Assembly (NCBI RefSeq): GCF_000626675.1
Contig: NZ_CP006842.1
Coordinates: 1,674,001 to 1,738,000 of the forward strand
From: Corynebacterium glyciniphilum AJ 3170
GTDB taxonomy: Bacteria > Actinomycetota > Actinomycetes > Mycobacteriales > Mycobacteriaceae
Direction: 5' to 3'
Length of the DNA stretch: 64,000 nt
The position numbers were made by a program, and so were the translations under genes. The notes beneath the pieces were generated by a model that made no database searches, had not been told where the DNA came from, and worked only from the letters and a program-made list of their open reading frames with translations. Positions 1-8,567 of the stretch are shown in pieces. Within the stretch, counting starts at the first letter, position 1. Every line of letters starts with the position of its first letter.

Positions 1-684
1 CAGTTGGATGACGCGGAAGTCGTCGTTGTAGCGTTCCTTGTATCGTTCCGCGAAACCCGCGAGGATCGTCGCGTCCGTCGTCAGCGCATCTACGACGCCT
101 TGCTTGACGCCTTCTGCGCAGGCTGCGTAGGTGTCGAACTCCTGCAGCTGGACTCCGGGGAGGGCTTCCTTGACTTTCTGGGCCGGGGTGGAACCGGACA
201 CCGAGCACAGGCGCATGCCGTCCTTGACGTCGGCGAGTCCTGTGATGCCTGTATCGGCTTCGATGAGAAGGCCCTGGTGGGTGACCATGTACGGGCCGGC
301 GAAATCAACGGCGGCAAGACGTCCCGCATTGATGGAATAGCTCGCGGTGATCATATTGACCTCGCCGTTGTTGATCAGTGTCTCACGCTGGGATGACGGG
401 GTCTCCCTCCATTCCATGTCAGGCACGTCCCAGCCGTGCTTGTCCGCGATGTACGTGATGACGTACCGCGAGACATCGACGTCCATACCTACGAATTCTT
501 TCTCCGGGGTGCGTTCGCCCAGCCCCGGCTGATCGAACTTCGTGCCGAGAGTGACGCTGCCGTTCTCGATGTCATTGAGCAGCGAGCGTGGTTCTGAGTT
601 GCCGCAGGCCGCCATGCTGATCGCTCCGGCGGCAATGACGACGGTGGCGGTGACACGTCGCAGCAAGCTGTTGTGGGTCTTCAT
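1..684 (-). CDS. gluB: Glutamate ABC transporter substrate-binding lipoprotein (partial, C-terminus off window)
   Basis: Periplasmic-type solute-binding protein that would deliver glutamate to the GluCD permease. 228 residues are visible and the gene runs off the left edge. The N-terminus is a lipoprotein signal: basic MKTHNSLLRR, a hydrophobic stretch, and the lipobox MAAC with the lipidated Cys at residue 27. The mature part starts with SBP family 3 features (VTLGTKFDQPGLG, then a FVGMDVDVSRY segment). It lies 15 bp downstream of gluA on the same strand, matching the gluABCD operon order of C. glutamicum. The permease genes would lie outside the window. An RBS-like AGGAGG precedes the start. 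Function is inferred from family and context. Confidence 0.9.
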   Translation of the reverse strand, partial: MKTHNSLLRRVTATVVIAAGAISMAACGNSEPRSLLNDIENGSVTLGTKFDQPGLGERTPEKEFVGMDVDVSRYVITYIADKHGWDVPDMEWRETPSSQRETLINNGEVNMITASYSINAGRLAAVDFAGPYMVTHQGLLIEADTGITGLADVKDGMRLCSVSGSTPAQKVKEALPGVQLQEFDTYAACAEGVKQGVVDALTTDATILAGFAERYKERYNDDFRVIQL

Positions 685-699
685 GGATGTCACCACCTC

Positions 700-1455
700 C
701 TAGTGTCCGACGATCTTCGCCAGGAAGTCCTTGGCACGGTCAGAGGACGGGTTGGTGAAGAAGGTCTCCGGGTCGGTGTCCTCGACGATGGCGCCGTCGG
801 CCATGAACAGGATGCGGTCGGCGGCGCGTCGGGCGAAGCCCATTTCGTGGGTGACCACGACCATCGTCATACCGCCGGCGGCGAGATCAGCCATGACGTC
901 GAGGACCTCGTTGATCATCTCGGGGTCCAGCGCTGATGTCGGCTCGTCGAAGAGCATCACCTTCGGCTCCATCGCCAGGGCACGGGCGATGGCGACGCGT
1001 TGTTGCTGACCACCGGACAACTGTGCGGGGTACTTGTCGGCCTGCACGGCGATGCCGACGCGATCGAGGAGGCGGTCGGCGGTCTTCGCGGCATCGGCCT
1101 TGGATGTCTTCCGGACCTTCATCGGAGCCAGGGTGACGTTGTCCCGGATGGTCATGTGGCTGAAGAGGTTGAAGGACTGGAACACCATGCCGACGTCCGA
1201 TCGCAGCCGGGCGAGGTCTTTGCCTTCCTCGGGGAGAAGCTCGCCGTCGATGTAGATCTCGCCGGTGTCAATGGTTTCGAGCCGGTTGATCGTTCGGCAC
1301 AGGGTGGACTTGCCGGAACCGGACGGGCCCAGGACCACCACCACCTGACCTGAGGGGATGTCCAGGTCGATGTCCTTCAATGCCTGGAAGTCGCCAAAGT
1401 ACTTGTTCACCCCGGTAAGGGTGATCATGCTTGATGCATTCTCTTGAACAGTCAT
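700..1455 (-). CDS. gluA: Glutamate ABC transporter ATP-binding protein
   Basis: ATPase subunit of the glutamate uptake system, 251 aa. Walker [10 protein letters not shown] is at about residues 43-51. The LSGGQQQR signature, Walker [15 protein letters not shown] and the switch His in VVVTHEMG are all present. It is a polar amino acid transporter ATPase, highly similar to the C. glutamicum protein as I remember it. That protein would start at the internal ATG at 1428 (MITLTG...). I chose 1455 because a TAGACT hexamer lies exactly 6 nt upstream, predicting a leaderless mRNA that begins at this ATG; no good Shine-Dalgarno precedes either start. First gene of the operon with gluB, divergent from miaB. 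Confidence 0.93.
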   Translation of the reverse strand: MTVQENASSMITLTGVNKYFGDFQALKDIDLDIPSGQVVVVLGPSGSGKSTLCRTINRLETIDTGEIYIDGELLPEEGKDLARLRSDVGMVFQSFNLFSHMTIRDNVTLAPMKVRKTSKADAAKTADRLLDRVGIAVQADKYPAQLSGGQQQRVAIARALAMEPKVMLFDEPTSALDPEMINEVLDVMADLAAGGMTMVVVTHEMGFARRAADRILFMADGAIVEDTDPETFFTNPSSDRAKDFLAKIVGH

Positions 1456-1461
1456 AGGTGG

Positions 1462-1467
1462 AGTCTA
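1462..1467 (-). promoter_or_regulatory. -10 hexamer TAGACT of gluA (predicted leaderless)
   Basis: TAGACT on the minus strand with 6 nt (CCACCT) between it and the ATG at 1455. The transcription start would fall on or next to the start codon. Confidence 0.55.
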
Positions 1468-1597
1468 ATGTTATCTCTGCCATTTCGGGGAACTCGGTGA
1501 GGTCTGAGTCACGTTACAATCTGGTAAACATCGGGTATACGCAGTTCCGGCCTGGTATGTAAAGGGTGTCTGTTCGGTCTCCCCGGGGGTGCTGGAC

Positions 1598-1603
1598 TAC
1601 ACT
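1598..1603 (+). promoter_or_regulatory. -10 hexamer TACACT of miaB (predicted near-leaderless)
   Basis: TACACT ends 8 nt before the GTG at 1612. The predicted transcription start is about 2 nt upstream of the start codon. Confidence 0.5.
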
Positions 1604-1611
1604 CGGGGACC

Positions 1612-3159
1612 GTGGTTGAATCCCGTAGTACTGCAGAAATGACCCGGCCTGGCCGCCGGAGCACCCGAACGTACGAGGTCCGCACCTTCGGGTGTCAGAT
1701 GAATGTCCATGATTCCGAGCGATTGTCGGGGCTGCTGGAAGACTCCGGTTATGTTCCTGTCGCCGGCGAAGCGACTCCCGACGTCGTGGTGTTCAATACC
1801 TGTGCAGTGCGGGAGAACGCCGATAACCGTCTGTACGGGACGCTCGGCCAGCTCAAGGAAGTCAAGGACCAGAACCCTGGCATGCAGATCGCTGTCGGTG
1901 GGTGCATGGCGCAGAAGGACAAGGACGTCGTCGTCGACAAGGCTCCGTGGGTCGATGTCGTCTTCGGCACGCACAACATGGGGTCGCTGCCGGCTCTGCT
2001 CTCGCGCAGTGCACACAACAACCGTGCTGAAGTGGAGATCGCCGACTCGCTCGAACAGTTCCCGTCCGTCCTCCCGGCGAAGCGCGAGTCCGCTTACGCG
2101 GGGTGGGTGAGTGTGTCGGTCGGCTGCAACAATACGTGCACCTTCTGCATCGTTCCCTCGCTCCGTGGTGAGGAACAGGACCGGCGTCCCGGCGATATCC
2201 TCGCCGAGGTAAAGGCGCTGGTCGATCAGGGCGTCACCGAGGTCACGTTGCTCGGGCAGAATGTCAACGCCTATGGCGTGCATTTCTCCGATCCGTCATT
2301 GGACCGTGACCGGACGGCGTTTTCGAAGCTACTCCGGGCCTGTGGGGAGATCGAGGGGCTGGAGCGACTGCGATTCACCAGCCCTCACCCTGCCGAGTTC
2401 ACCGATGATGTGATTGACGCGATGGTGGAGACCCCGGCAGTGTGCCCGCAGCTGCACATGCCTCTGCAGTCCGGGTCCGACCGGATCCTCAAGGCCATGC
2501 GACGGTCCTACCGGTCGAAGAAATTCCTGGGAATTCTGGAGAAGGTCCGCCAGAAGATGCCGGAGGCCGCCATCACCACCGACATCATCGTGGGCTTCCC
2601 CGGTGAGACAGAGGAGGACTTCCAGGAGACACTGCGCGTTGTCGAGCAGTCACGTTTCGCCAGTGCCTACACGTTCCAGTACTCCCCGCGCCCCGGGACA
2701 CCGGCGGCATCGCTGTCCGACCAGATCCCCAAAGCTGTGGTCCAGGACCGCTACGAGCGTCTGGAACAACTACAGGAACGCATCAGCGGCGAGGACAATG
2801 CCGCCCAGGTGGGCCGGCGAGTCGAACTCCTCGTCCAGGACGGTGGCGGTCGGAAGAACGCGCAGACGCGGCGTATGTCCGGGCGTGCGCGCGACGGTCG
2901 CCTGGTGCACTTCTCTCCGGGGGAGACGACGGTGCGTCCCGGTGACGTTGTGGAGGTGACCGTGACGGGCTCGGCACCACACTTCCTTCTGGCGGATTCT
3001 GCTGTCCACGCCCATCGGAGGACGGTCGCCGGCGACATGTCTGAGGCGGGCGTTGCACCCACCACCGGTCCGGTGGGTGCTGGCGTCGGTCTGGGGCTCC
3101 CCGGTATTGGACGACCTGCCATGCCGTTGACGCAGAGTGGAGGCTGTGGTTGTGAGTAA
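1612..3159 (+). CDS. miaB: tRNA-2-methylthio-N6-dimethylallyladenosine synthase MiaB
   Basis: Radical SAM methylthiotransferase that adds the 2-methylthio group to i6A37 of tRNAs, acting after MiaA. 515 aa. The N-terminal UPF0004 domain has its three cluster cysteines in FGCQMN, NTCAVRE and GGCMAQ. The radical SAM motif CNNTCTFC has cysteines at residues 172, 176 and 179. A TRAM domain follows at roughly residues 395-460. The protein ends in a short Cys-rich tail, SGGCGCE. The GTG start fits the -10 hexamer 8 nt upstream; an in-frame ATG ten codons later is the alternative. The next gene overlaps the end by 8 nt, suggesting translational coupling. Confidence 0.96.
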   Translation: MVESRSTAEMTRPGRRSTRTYEVRTFGCQMNVHDSERLSGLLEDSGYVPVAGEATPDVVVFNTCAVRENADNRLYGTLGQLKEVKDQNPGMQIAVGGCMAQKDKDVVVDKAPWVDVVFGTHNMGSLPALLSRSAHNNRAEVEIADSLEQFPSVLPAKRESAYAGWVSVSVGCNNTCTFCIVPSLRGEEQDRRPGDILAEVKALVDQGVTEVTLLGQNVNAYGVHFSDPSLDRDRTAFSKLLRACGEIEGLERLRFTSPHPAEFTDDVIDAMVETPAVCPQLHMPLQSGSDRILKAMRRSYRSKKFLGILEKVRQKMPEAAITTDIIVGFPGETEEDFQETLRVVEQSRFASAYTFQYSPRPGTPAASLSDQIPKAVVQDRYERLEQLQERISGEDNAAQVGRRVELLVQDGGGRKNAQTRRMSGRARDGRLVHFSPGETTVRPGDVVEVTVTGSAPHFLLADSAVHAHRRTVAGDMSEAGVAPTTGPVGAGVGLGLPGIGRPAMPLTQSGGCGCE

Positions 3160-3937
3160 AGCCGTGAACAAGAGCGGGGAAAGCCGTGAGGCGATCAACC
3201 GGCGGCGTGTCGAGGCGCTGAACAAGCACCTCGAAGAACTTGAACGCGATGCCGGAGGCGACCTCGCCAAGGCCGAACGGCGCGCCGCGGGGACGATGGT
3301 CCTGGGATCCTCGTTGCCGGTCCTGATGTGCGGGATGATCGTCGTTCTCGTGTCGATCTTCATGCCACATTCCGGTGAGGTGCACGGATACGACGTCCTG
3401 TTCTATTCAGACACGGCACAGACGTTCGTCACGACACTGCCTGAGCGCGTGTACGTGTGGCTTGCCCTGGTCGGCGGAGTTCTGCTGACACTGGGGACCG
3501 CGATCTCTCGCTCGTCGCTGGTGGCATGGCTCAACTGGACCTTGACGGGAATCGGATGGGTCTATGCGGTGCTTGCAATCGGTATGCGTCAGTCACGTCC
3601 GCCGACAGAGCCAGGTGACGGCCCGTCCTTCGGCCTCGTCATGGGGTTCGTGGGTATGCTGGTGATCTTCGTCGCCCTGTCGAGCAGACTGTTGCGACGT
3701 GGCGCCGTGCAGAAGGCGATCGCCGCCAAGCGGCGTGCTGAAGCGGGGAAGGACGAAGAGTCGAGAGCCGCCCAACTGGTCCTGCGCACCGGTCTCGCAC
3801 CACGGCAGGATACCGAGCTCGTTGACGACCGCAGGGACAAGGTCCGCGCCCGCCGGCACCGGGCTGAGCACACCGATGACGCCGCGAGTGGCGATGAAAC
3901 TCCGGACCAGCCGGAGGACCGAGAAGACAGAAACTAG
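3152..3937 (+). CDS. Conserved actinobacterial membrane protein downstream of miaB (Rv2732c-like)
   Basis: 261 aa protein of unknown function. It has a charged, helical N-terminus (about residues 1-45), four predicted membrane segments (for example [20 protein letters not shown], then segments around [25 protein letters not shown] and [16 protein letters not shown]), and a charged C-terminal tail of about 75 residues. I chose GTG 3152 because GGAGG at 3139-3143 sits 8 nt upstream; in-frame GTGs at 3137 and 3146 lack such spacing. Overlap with the miaB end indicates an operon. The equivalent position in M. tuberculosis holds a conserved transmembrane protein. Its stop overlaps the convergent DUF349 gene stop inside a CTAG tetramer. 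Confidence 0.8.
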   Translation: MSKAVNKSGESREAINRRRVEALNKHLEELERDAGGDLAKAERRAAGTMVLGSSLPVLMCGMIVVLVSIFMPHSGEVHGYDVLFYSDTAQTFVTTLPERVYVWLALVGGVLLTLGTAISRSSLVAWLNWTLTGIGWVYAVLAIGMRQSRPPTEPGDGPSFGLVMGFVGMLVIFVALSSRLLRRGAVQKAIAAKRRAEAGKDEESRAAQLVLRTGLAPRQDTELVDDRRDKVRARRHRAEHTDDAASGDETPDQPEDREDRN

Positions 3938-5226
3938 TCGCGGGCGGCCTCGGCCGCTGTTTGTGCCCAGGAGCGCCACTGTTCTGCCTGGCCACGTAGG
4001 TCCGTGGCTTTGGCGTGACGGCCCTTTGCCTCGGCTGCGTCCGCCTCCGCGGTCAACTGGTCGACTTTCGCCTGGAACTGCGCGACCCGTGCTTCGACCT
4101 CGGGATCGGTCCTACGCCACTGCTGCTCGGCATAGTCACTGACCCGAGACTCCAACGCTCCGATCTTGTCCTCAAACTCCTGGACCCGGGCCCGGGGGAC
4201 GAAACCGATCCCGTCCCATTTCTCCTGGAGTTCCCGCAGGAGGTCACGGGCACGGTCCTGATCAGCGGCGGGGTCGATACGTGCGTCGTACTCGTCCAGG
4301 AGAGCCTGCTTGGCGTGAGCATTCTGCTCGAACTCAGCATCCTTGCGGCGATTGTCTTCGTCCCGAGCGCCGAAGAAGACATCCTGCGCATGTCGGAACT
4401 CAGCCCACAGCCGGTCGTCGTCCGCACGACGGGCGCGTCCTGCCGCCTTCCACTCCGTCATCAGGTCGCGGTAGGCCCGGGCAGTCTCGTTCCAGTTCGT
4501 CGAGTCCTGCAAGGCAGCGGCCTGCGCAACGAGTTTCTCTTTCGCTCGACGGGCAGCGTCTCGTTGTTTATCGAGATCGGCGAAGTGGCTGCCCCGTCGA
4601 CTGTTGAATGTCTCGCGGGCCGCGCGGAAGCGCGCCGACAGGGCTTTTCCGGCCGCGCGGTCTCCGCCGGCGGAGTTCCAACGGTCACCGATCTCCTTGA
4701 TACGGTCACCGTCTGCTTTCCAGTCTGAACCGGAATCGGCGATGCGTTCCGCCTCTACCACCAGTTCGACACGGTGCTCCGCTACCCGGGCCTCCACCTG
4801 GTCGGCCGTGGTCAGCAGTTCTGAGAGTCGTCGGTCGAGCCGTGCGACATCGCCGAGGACTGCGGCGTCGGGTAGCCCTTCCCGCAGCCGTCGCGCATCA
4901 TTGCGAACACGTGCGACGTCTTCCGGGTGGGTGCCCAGCCGTGCGACCAGGACCTCCACCTCGGTGGCGAGATCGGCGAAGCGACGCGCGTAGTGGGCGA
5001 GACCTTCGGCGACCGTGCCTGCCTTCCACTCACCGACGCGACGTTCCGCGGACGGGCCGTCTCCGTCCGTGGCGGAGACCGTGAGCCACACCACACCGGC
5101 ATCGTCGATGCGGCCGTGGGCGGCGGCGTCCTCCACGGAGGGAGCGACGGTCGTGCTGACAGGGGCAGCGGCGGCCTGCGGCCCGGGACGTGCTCCGGGA
5201 CGGGGGCCGGGCTTCGGGGCGTTCAT
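3934..5226 (-). CDS. DUF349 domain-containing coiled-coil protein
   Basis: 430 aa, highly charged and Arg/Ala/Glu-rich, predicted almost entirely alpha-helical with long coiled coils. Repeated DUF349-type units are visible, with W-based motifs such as WKAAGRARRADDDRLWAEFR, WDGIGFVPRAR and WNSAGGDRAAG. No enzymatic motif and no signal peptide. An N-terminal proline-rich segment precedes it. The function of DUF349 proteins is not established. AAGGA sits 7 nt before the ATG, and a CATAAT hexamer at 5263-5268 could be the -10. Position between miaB and miaA is conserved in Corynebacterium and Mycobacterium (Rv2731-like). Confidence 0.85.
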   Translation of the reverse strand: MNAPKPGPRPGARPGPQAAAAPVSTTVAPSVEDAAAHGRIDDAGVVWLTVSATDGDGPSAERRVGEWKAGTVAEGLAHYARRFADLATEVEVLVARLGTHPEDVARVRNDARRLREGLPDAAVLGDVARLDRRLSELLTTADQVEARVAEHRVELVVEAERIADSGSDWKADGDRIKEIGDRWNSAGGDRAAGKALSARFRAARETFNSRRGSHFADLDKQRDAARRAKEKLVAQAAALQDSTNWNETARAYRDLMTEWKAAGRARRADDDRLWAEFRHAQDVFFGARDEDNRRKDAEFEQNAHAKQALLDEYDARIDPAADQDRARDLLRELQEKWDGIGFVPRARVQEFEDKIGALESRVSDYAEQQWRRTDPEVEARVAQFQAKVDQLTAEADAAEAKGRHAKATDLRGQAEQWRSWAQTAAEAARD

Positions 5227-5312
5227 CGATGGTCCTTCGGTCGGCTGATGGTTCTACCTGACATTATGGCAGACCCCGTCGGGTACCATTACCGCGCTGT
5301 CGGTACCGGCCG

Positions 5313-5318
5313 TAGACT
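5313..5318 (+). promoter_or_regulatory. -10 hexamer TAGACT of miaA (predicted near-leaderless)
   Basis: TAGACT ends 8 nt before the ATG at 5327. Confidence 0.55.
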
Positions 5319-5326
5319 CAGGCGGC

Positions 5327-6283
5327 ATGACAGAACACCAGCGACTGTGCCGACCGGTAGCAGTGGTCGGGCCGACGGGGTCAGGGAAGTCCGACACCGC
5401 ACTCGCCGTGGCAGAGGCACTTGACGGTGAGGTCGTCAACATCGACTCCATGCAGTTGTACCGGGGAATGGACATCGGCACAGCGAAACTTCTGCCCGAA
5501 CACCGACGCGGGATACCCCATCATCAGCTTGACGTGCTCGATGTCACCGAGACCGCCTCAGTTGCCCGCTACCGCAACGCCGCTATCGCCGATGTGGAGG
5601 CCATCCGGGGCCGTGGAAGGACACCGGTGGTCGTTGGAGGGTCGATGATGTACGTCCAGGCTCTCCTCGATGACTGGGACCTCCCCCCTACGGACGCGGG
5701 AGTACGGAGCCGGTGGGAGCAGGAGTGCGACCGTCTCGGCGTAGAGCAACTCCACGCCGTACTGGCGCAGAGGGATCCGGAGGCGGCGGCGGTCATCGAG
5801 AGTCGGGACCAGCGGCGCACAGTGCGGGCGTTGGAGGTCATTGAACTCACCGGCCGACCATTCTCCGCCTCCCAGCCACCGAAGAATCGCCCGACACGGT
5901 GGGATACAGCCATTGTCGGCCTCTCCGCAACGGCGGAATGGTTGAACCCGCGGTTGGAGATCCGGGTGAACCGCATGTTTGAGCAAGGACTCGTCCAGGA
6001 GGTCCGCACGCTGGTGGACCAGGGGCTGCGACGGGCGTCAACAGCGGGCCAGGCCATCGGTTACGCACAGGTTCTCGACTACCTTGCTGGGGAGCTGACC
6101 CTTGCCCAGGCCGTCGAACGCACAGTGACGGGGACCCGTCGGTACGCCCGTCGTCAACGGGCGTGGTTCCGGCGCGATCCTCGGATCACCTGGTTCGACG
6201 CATCCGCTCCTGATATCTCCAGCCAGGTGGTGGACGCCCTGCTCGCGAGAGTGGACGAGGCGGCGGGGGAGTCGGGGAGCTAG
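5327..6283 (+). CDS. miaA: tRNA dimethylallyltransferase MiaA
   Basis: Transfers the dimethylallyl group from DMAPP to N6 of A37 in tRNAs reading UNN codons, making the substrate of MiaB encoded 2 kb upstream. 318 aa. P-loop GPTGSGKS at residues 15-22, then the family signature [15 protein letters not shown] with the catalytic Asp at 40, and [12 protein letters not shown] in the substrate domain. The C-terminal half carries [13 protein letters not shown], typical of MiaA. ATG 5327 is supported by the TAGACT -10 element. The stop codon TAG forms part of the putative -10 of dapF. Confidence 0.97.
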   Translation: MTEHQRLCRPVAVVGPTGSGKSDTALAVAEALDGEVVNIDSMQLYRGMDIGTAKLLPEHRRGIPHHQLDVLDVTETASVARYRNAAIADVEAIRGRGRTPVVVGGSMMYVQALLDDWDLPPTDAGVRSRWEQECDRLGVEQLHAVLAQRDPEAAAVIESRDQRRTVRALEVIELTGRPFSASQPPKNRPTRWDTAIVGLSATAEWLNPRLEIRVNRMFEQGLVQEVRTLVDQGLRRASTAGQAIGYAQVLDYLAGELTLAQAVERTVTGTRRYARRQRAWFRRDPRITWFDASAPDISSQVVDALLARVDEAAGESGS

Positions 6284-6286
6284 ACT
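6281..6286 (+). promoter_or_regulatory. -10 hexamer TAGACT of dapF, overlapping the miaA stop codon
   Basis: The first three bases are the miaA TAG stop; 7 nt then separate the hexamer from the dapF ATG at 6294. Confidence 0.5.
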
Positions 6287-6293
6287 CTCGATC

Positions 6294-7229
6294 ATGAATG
6301 AGAGCACTCAGTTTGAGGTAATCAAGGGACACGGGACTGGTAATGACTTTCTCCTGATTCCTGACCCTGAGGCGGCAGTGAACCTCACGGATGACCTTGT
6401 GCGCTCATTGGCTGACCGCCATCGCGGGATCGGTGCCGACGGTGTGATCAGGATTGCCACGGCAGGTGTCCTCGTCCGCAAGGGCGTCCTGGCATGTCTG
6501 CCCGACGGAGTCGGGGACGAGGACTGGTTCATGGACTACCGCAACGCTGACGGGTCAGTGGCGGAGATGTGCGGTAACGGCGTCCGCGTTTTCGCGCATG
6601 CTCTCAGCGCATTGTCTCTGACGACACCGGCTTACCGGAACGCCGATGGAACCTGGGCTGTCGGTACCCGGGCCGGGCGCCGCGACGTGAGGATCCACTC
6701 CGCCACCGCCACCGACGCCGAGGTCAGTGTGGACATGGGTGTGCCGGAGATCATGGGCCGCTCGGGTGGGGCACTGGACGGTGTCTGGTACGACGGTGTC
6801 GGGGTCGACATGGGAAATCCTCACCTGGCCTGTGTCGTTCCCGGGCTCACCCCTGCGGGACTTGCGGAGCTCAGGGTTGATCTGCGTCCAGACTATGACC
6901 GGACGTTCTTCCCGGCGGGAGTGAATCTGGAGATACTGACCGCGCTGGACAACGGACGTGTGCACATGCGGGTGCACGAGCGCGGAGTCGGCGAAACATT
7001 GTCCTGCGGTACCGGTACTGTCGCAGCCGCTGTCGCTGCGTTGTCCGACCGGTTCAACGATCAGGCACGCGTGCGGGAGGCGTGGCAGGAAACCGTTCAC
7101 GTCGCCGTACCCGGAGGGGACGTGGCCGTCACGGTGGGCGCGGACGAGGACGGACAGCAGATCCCCGCCACGCTCAGAGGGCCGTCACGCCTGGTGTTCA
7201 CCACAACGGTCACGGGTGCAGCGCTCTGA
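6294..7229 (+). CDS. dapF: Diaminopimelate epimerase
   Basis: Converts LL- to meso-diaminopimelate for lysine and for the DAP-type peptidoglycan of Corynebacterium. 311 aa, within the longer actinobacterial range because of a loop around KGVLACLPDGVGDEDWF. The two catalytic cysteines are visible: Cys93 in AEMCGNGVR and Cys238 in GETLSCGTGT. The N-terminal KGHGTGNDF motif is the substrate/phosphate-like loop of the family. The start at 6294 leaves 10 bp after miaA. It may be expressed both by read-through from miaA and from its own leaderless promoter. Confidence 0.96.
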   Translation: MNESTQFEVIKGHGTGNDFLLIPDPEAAVNLTDDLVRSLADRHRGIGADGVIRIATAGVLVRKGVLACLPDGVGDEDWFMDYRNADGSVAEMCGNGVRVFAHALSALSLTTPAYRNADGTWAVGTRAGRRDVRIHSATATDAEVSVDMGVPEIMGRSGGALDGVWYDGVGVDMGNPHLACVVPGLTPAGLAELRVDLRPDYDRTFFPAGVNLEILTALDNGRVHMRVHERGVGETLSCGTGTVAAAVAALSDRFNDQARVREAWQETVHVAVPGGDVAVTVGADEDGQQIPATLRGPSRLVFTTTVTGAAL

Positions 7230-7243
7230 GACCTAGCGGGTAG

Positions 7244-7750
7244 TCAGTGATGGCGTGAATTGGCGGAGTCCTGGCGGGCGCGGTCCCACAGCCGTTGCAG
7301 GCTCAGCGCACGTTGATCTGTCTCATGCAGGAGTTCTGTCAGGGTCGTGACCGTCGACAAGGACGTCGTCCGTTCTGGAAGGTGTCGGAGGAACCGCTCA
7401 CATGATCCGGCGGCCGCATGGAATCGCGACACGCTGGAAATCCCGGAGCGGGCGTCGCAGAGCTCCGGACGGTGCAGCTGGCGGTCACGGACCCGGGCGG
7501 GGTCACTGGAGTACCGGAATTCATCCCAGTCGTCGAGAATCGCAGCGATATCGGTAGCTGACAGATCGATGGACCGTTTCAACGCCGTGATCTCGCGCTC
7601 GGAATCCTGCCTGATGACAGTGACCGCAGCGGTGATCACCAGGATGACAGCGATGAGTATGCCGAGCCGGCCGAGGGAACTGATCACGACCCATGACAGC
7701 ACGATCACGAACGCGGCCACGATCAGGGTCTTGGGGACGCTCCTAGCCAC
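7244..7750 (-). CDS. Small membrane protein of unknown function
   Basis: 168 aa. Two closely spaced hydrophobic helices (about residues 8-25 and 29-47) are followed by a hydrophilic helical domain of about 120 residues containing [21 protein letters not shown] charged helices. I do not recognise a family. The GTG at 7750 overlaps the stop of the upstream gene by 8 nt and is preceded by GGAGGG, so the pair is probably translationally coupled. The reading frame continues upstream to 7873, but that part overlaps the neighbour's coding sequence. It ends 14 bp from dapF, convergent to it. Confidence 0.65.
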
Positions 7751-8519
7751 AGGACCCTCCGCAACCTCCTGACCCGCAACCACATCCGCCCGAGGAACAG
7801 GATGCAGGATCCACAGCAGTGGCTGTGAACTGGACGGATCCGGCGAGGATAGTGCCGGGCGGGAGGTCGTCACCGCCGTCGTCTGGGATGACCACGGTGA
7901 ATTCGAACGGGGCAGTCACCGTGCATACCCAGAATGACTGGCCGGTCAGGGCTGCCGTCCGACGCTCGGCGGTGGCGATCTCCACGGCCACCGAGGCAGT
8001 GGCATGGGGCGTCACTGCCCCGGAGTTCAGCTCGGTGAGACCTGTGGACTCCACGGAGCCGACCCTCAGGACGCCCGATCGGGCGGCGTCGTCCCGCGTG
8101 CGGTAGACGGACACATCAGCCGCGAGCGCGGTGACCTGCATCGGCTGGTAGGTCAACGTCCCCTCGTCCGACAGTAGGGGTCCCTGTGCAACGGTGGCGG
8201 TCAACGAGGCGATCACCGGTGCTCCCTCGGCCCGGACCTGCAGGAGCGGAGAATCCGCCACGATGTCGAGTACACCGACGATATCGTCGACCATGCTGAG
8301 GTGAGCCGAGGTTTCCACACCGCCGCTGAAGCTGGCGAAAGAACCGTACGGTGGGACCGCAAGGATCACCAGGCGTGCACCACTGGGGTCGTCATACTGC
8401 AGTACCTGTCCATCGCGGACTTCTCCGGTGACCCGTAATGCCCCTGTCCCGTACGCTGCCTCGAGGGCATCCTGCCAGCGGCCGAAATCCAACCCCACAC
8501 TCTTCAGTTCCGGAATCAT
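7743..8519 (-). CDS. Uncharacterised protein with a Cys/Gly-rich C-terminal tail
   Basis: 258 aa without a recognised domain. The body is rich in beta-strand-like segments ([21 protein letters not shown], a long V/T/A-rich stretch), has no signal peptide and no membrane helix. The last 18 residues hold five Cys and many Gly (motif [13 protein letters not shown]), a pattern seen in metal-binding or cofactor-linked tails. ATG 8519 is supported by a TAGAGT hexamer 7 nt upstream. Coupled to the downstream membrane protein and divergent from hflX. Function unknown; a metal-binding role for the tail is inference only. Confidence 0.7.
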
Positions 8520-8526
8520 GGGAGTG

Positions 8527-8536
8527 ACTCTACTCT
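8527..8536. promoter_or_regulatory. Overlapping divergent -10 hexamers (Cys-tail gene minus, hflX plus)
   Basis: Minus-strand TAGAGT (8532-8527) lies 7 nt before ATG 8519, and plus-strand TACTCT (8531-8536) predicts a start near 8543 for hflX. The hexamers share two base pairs. Confidence 0.4.
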
Positions 8537-8567
8537 GTGGCCGCGACTCGTGGAAAGATGGTGGGTA

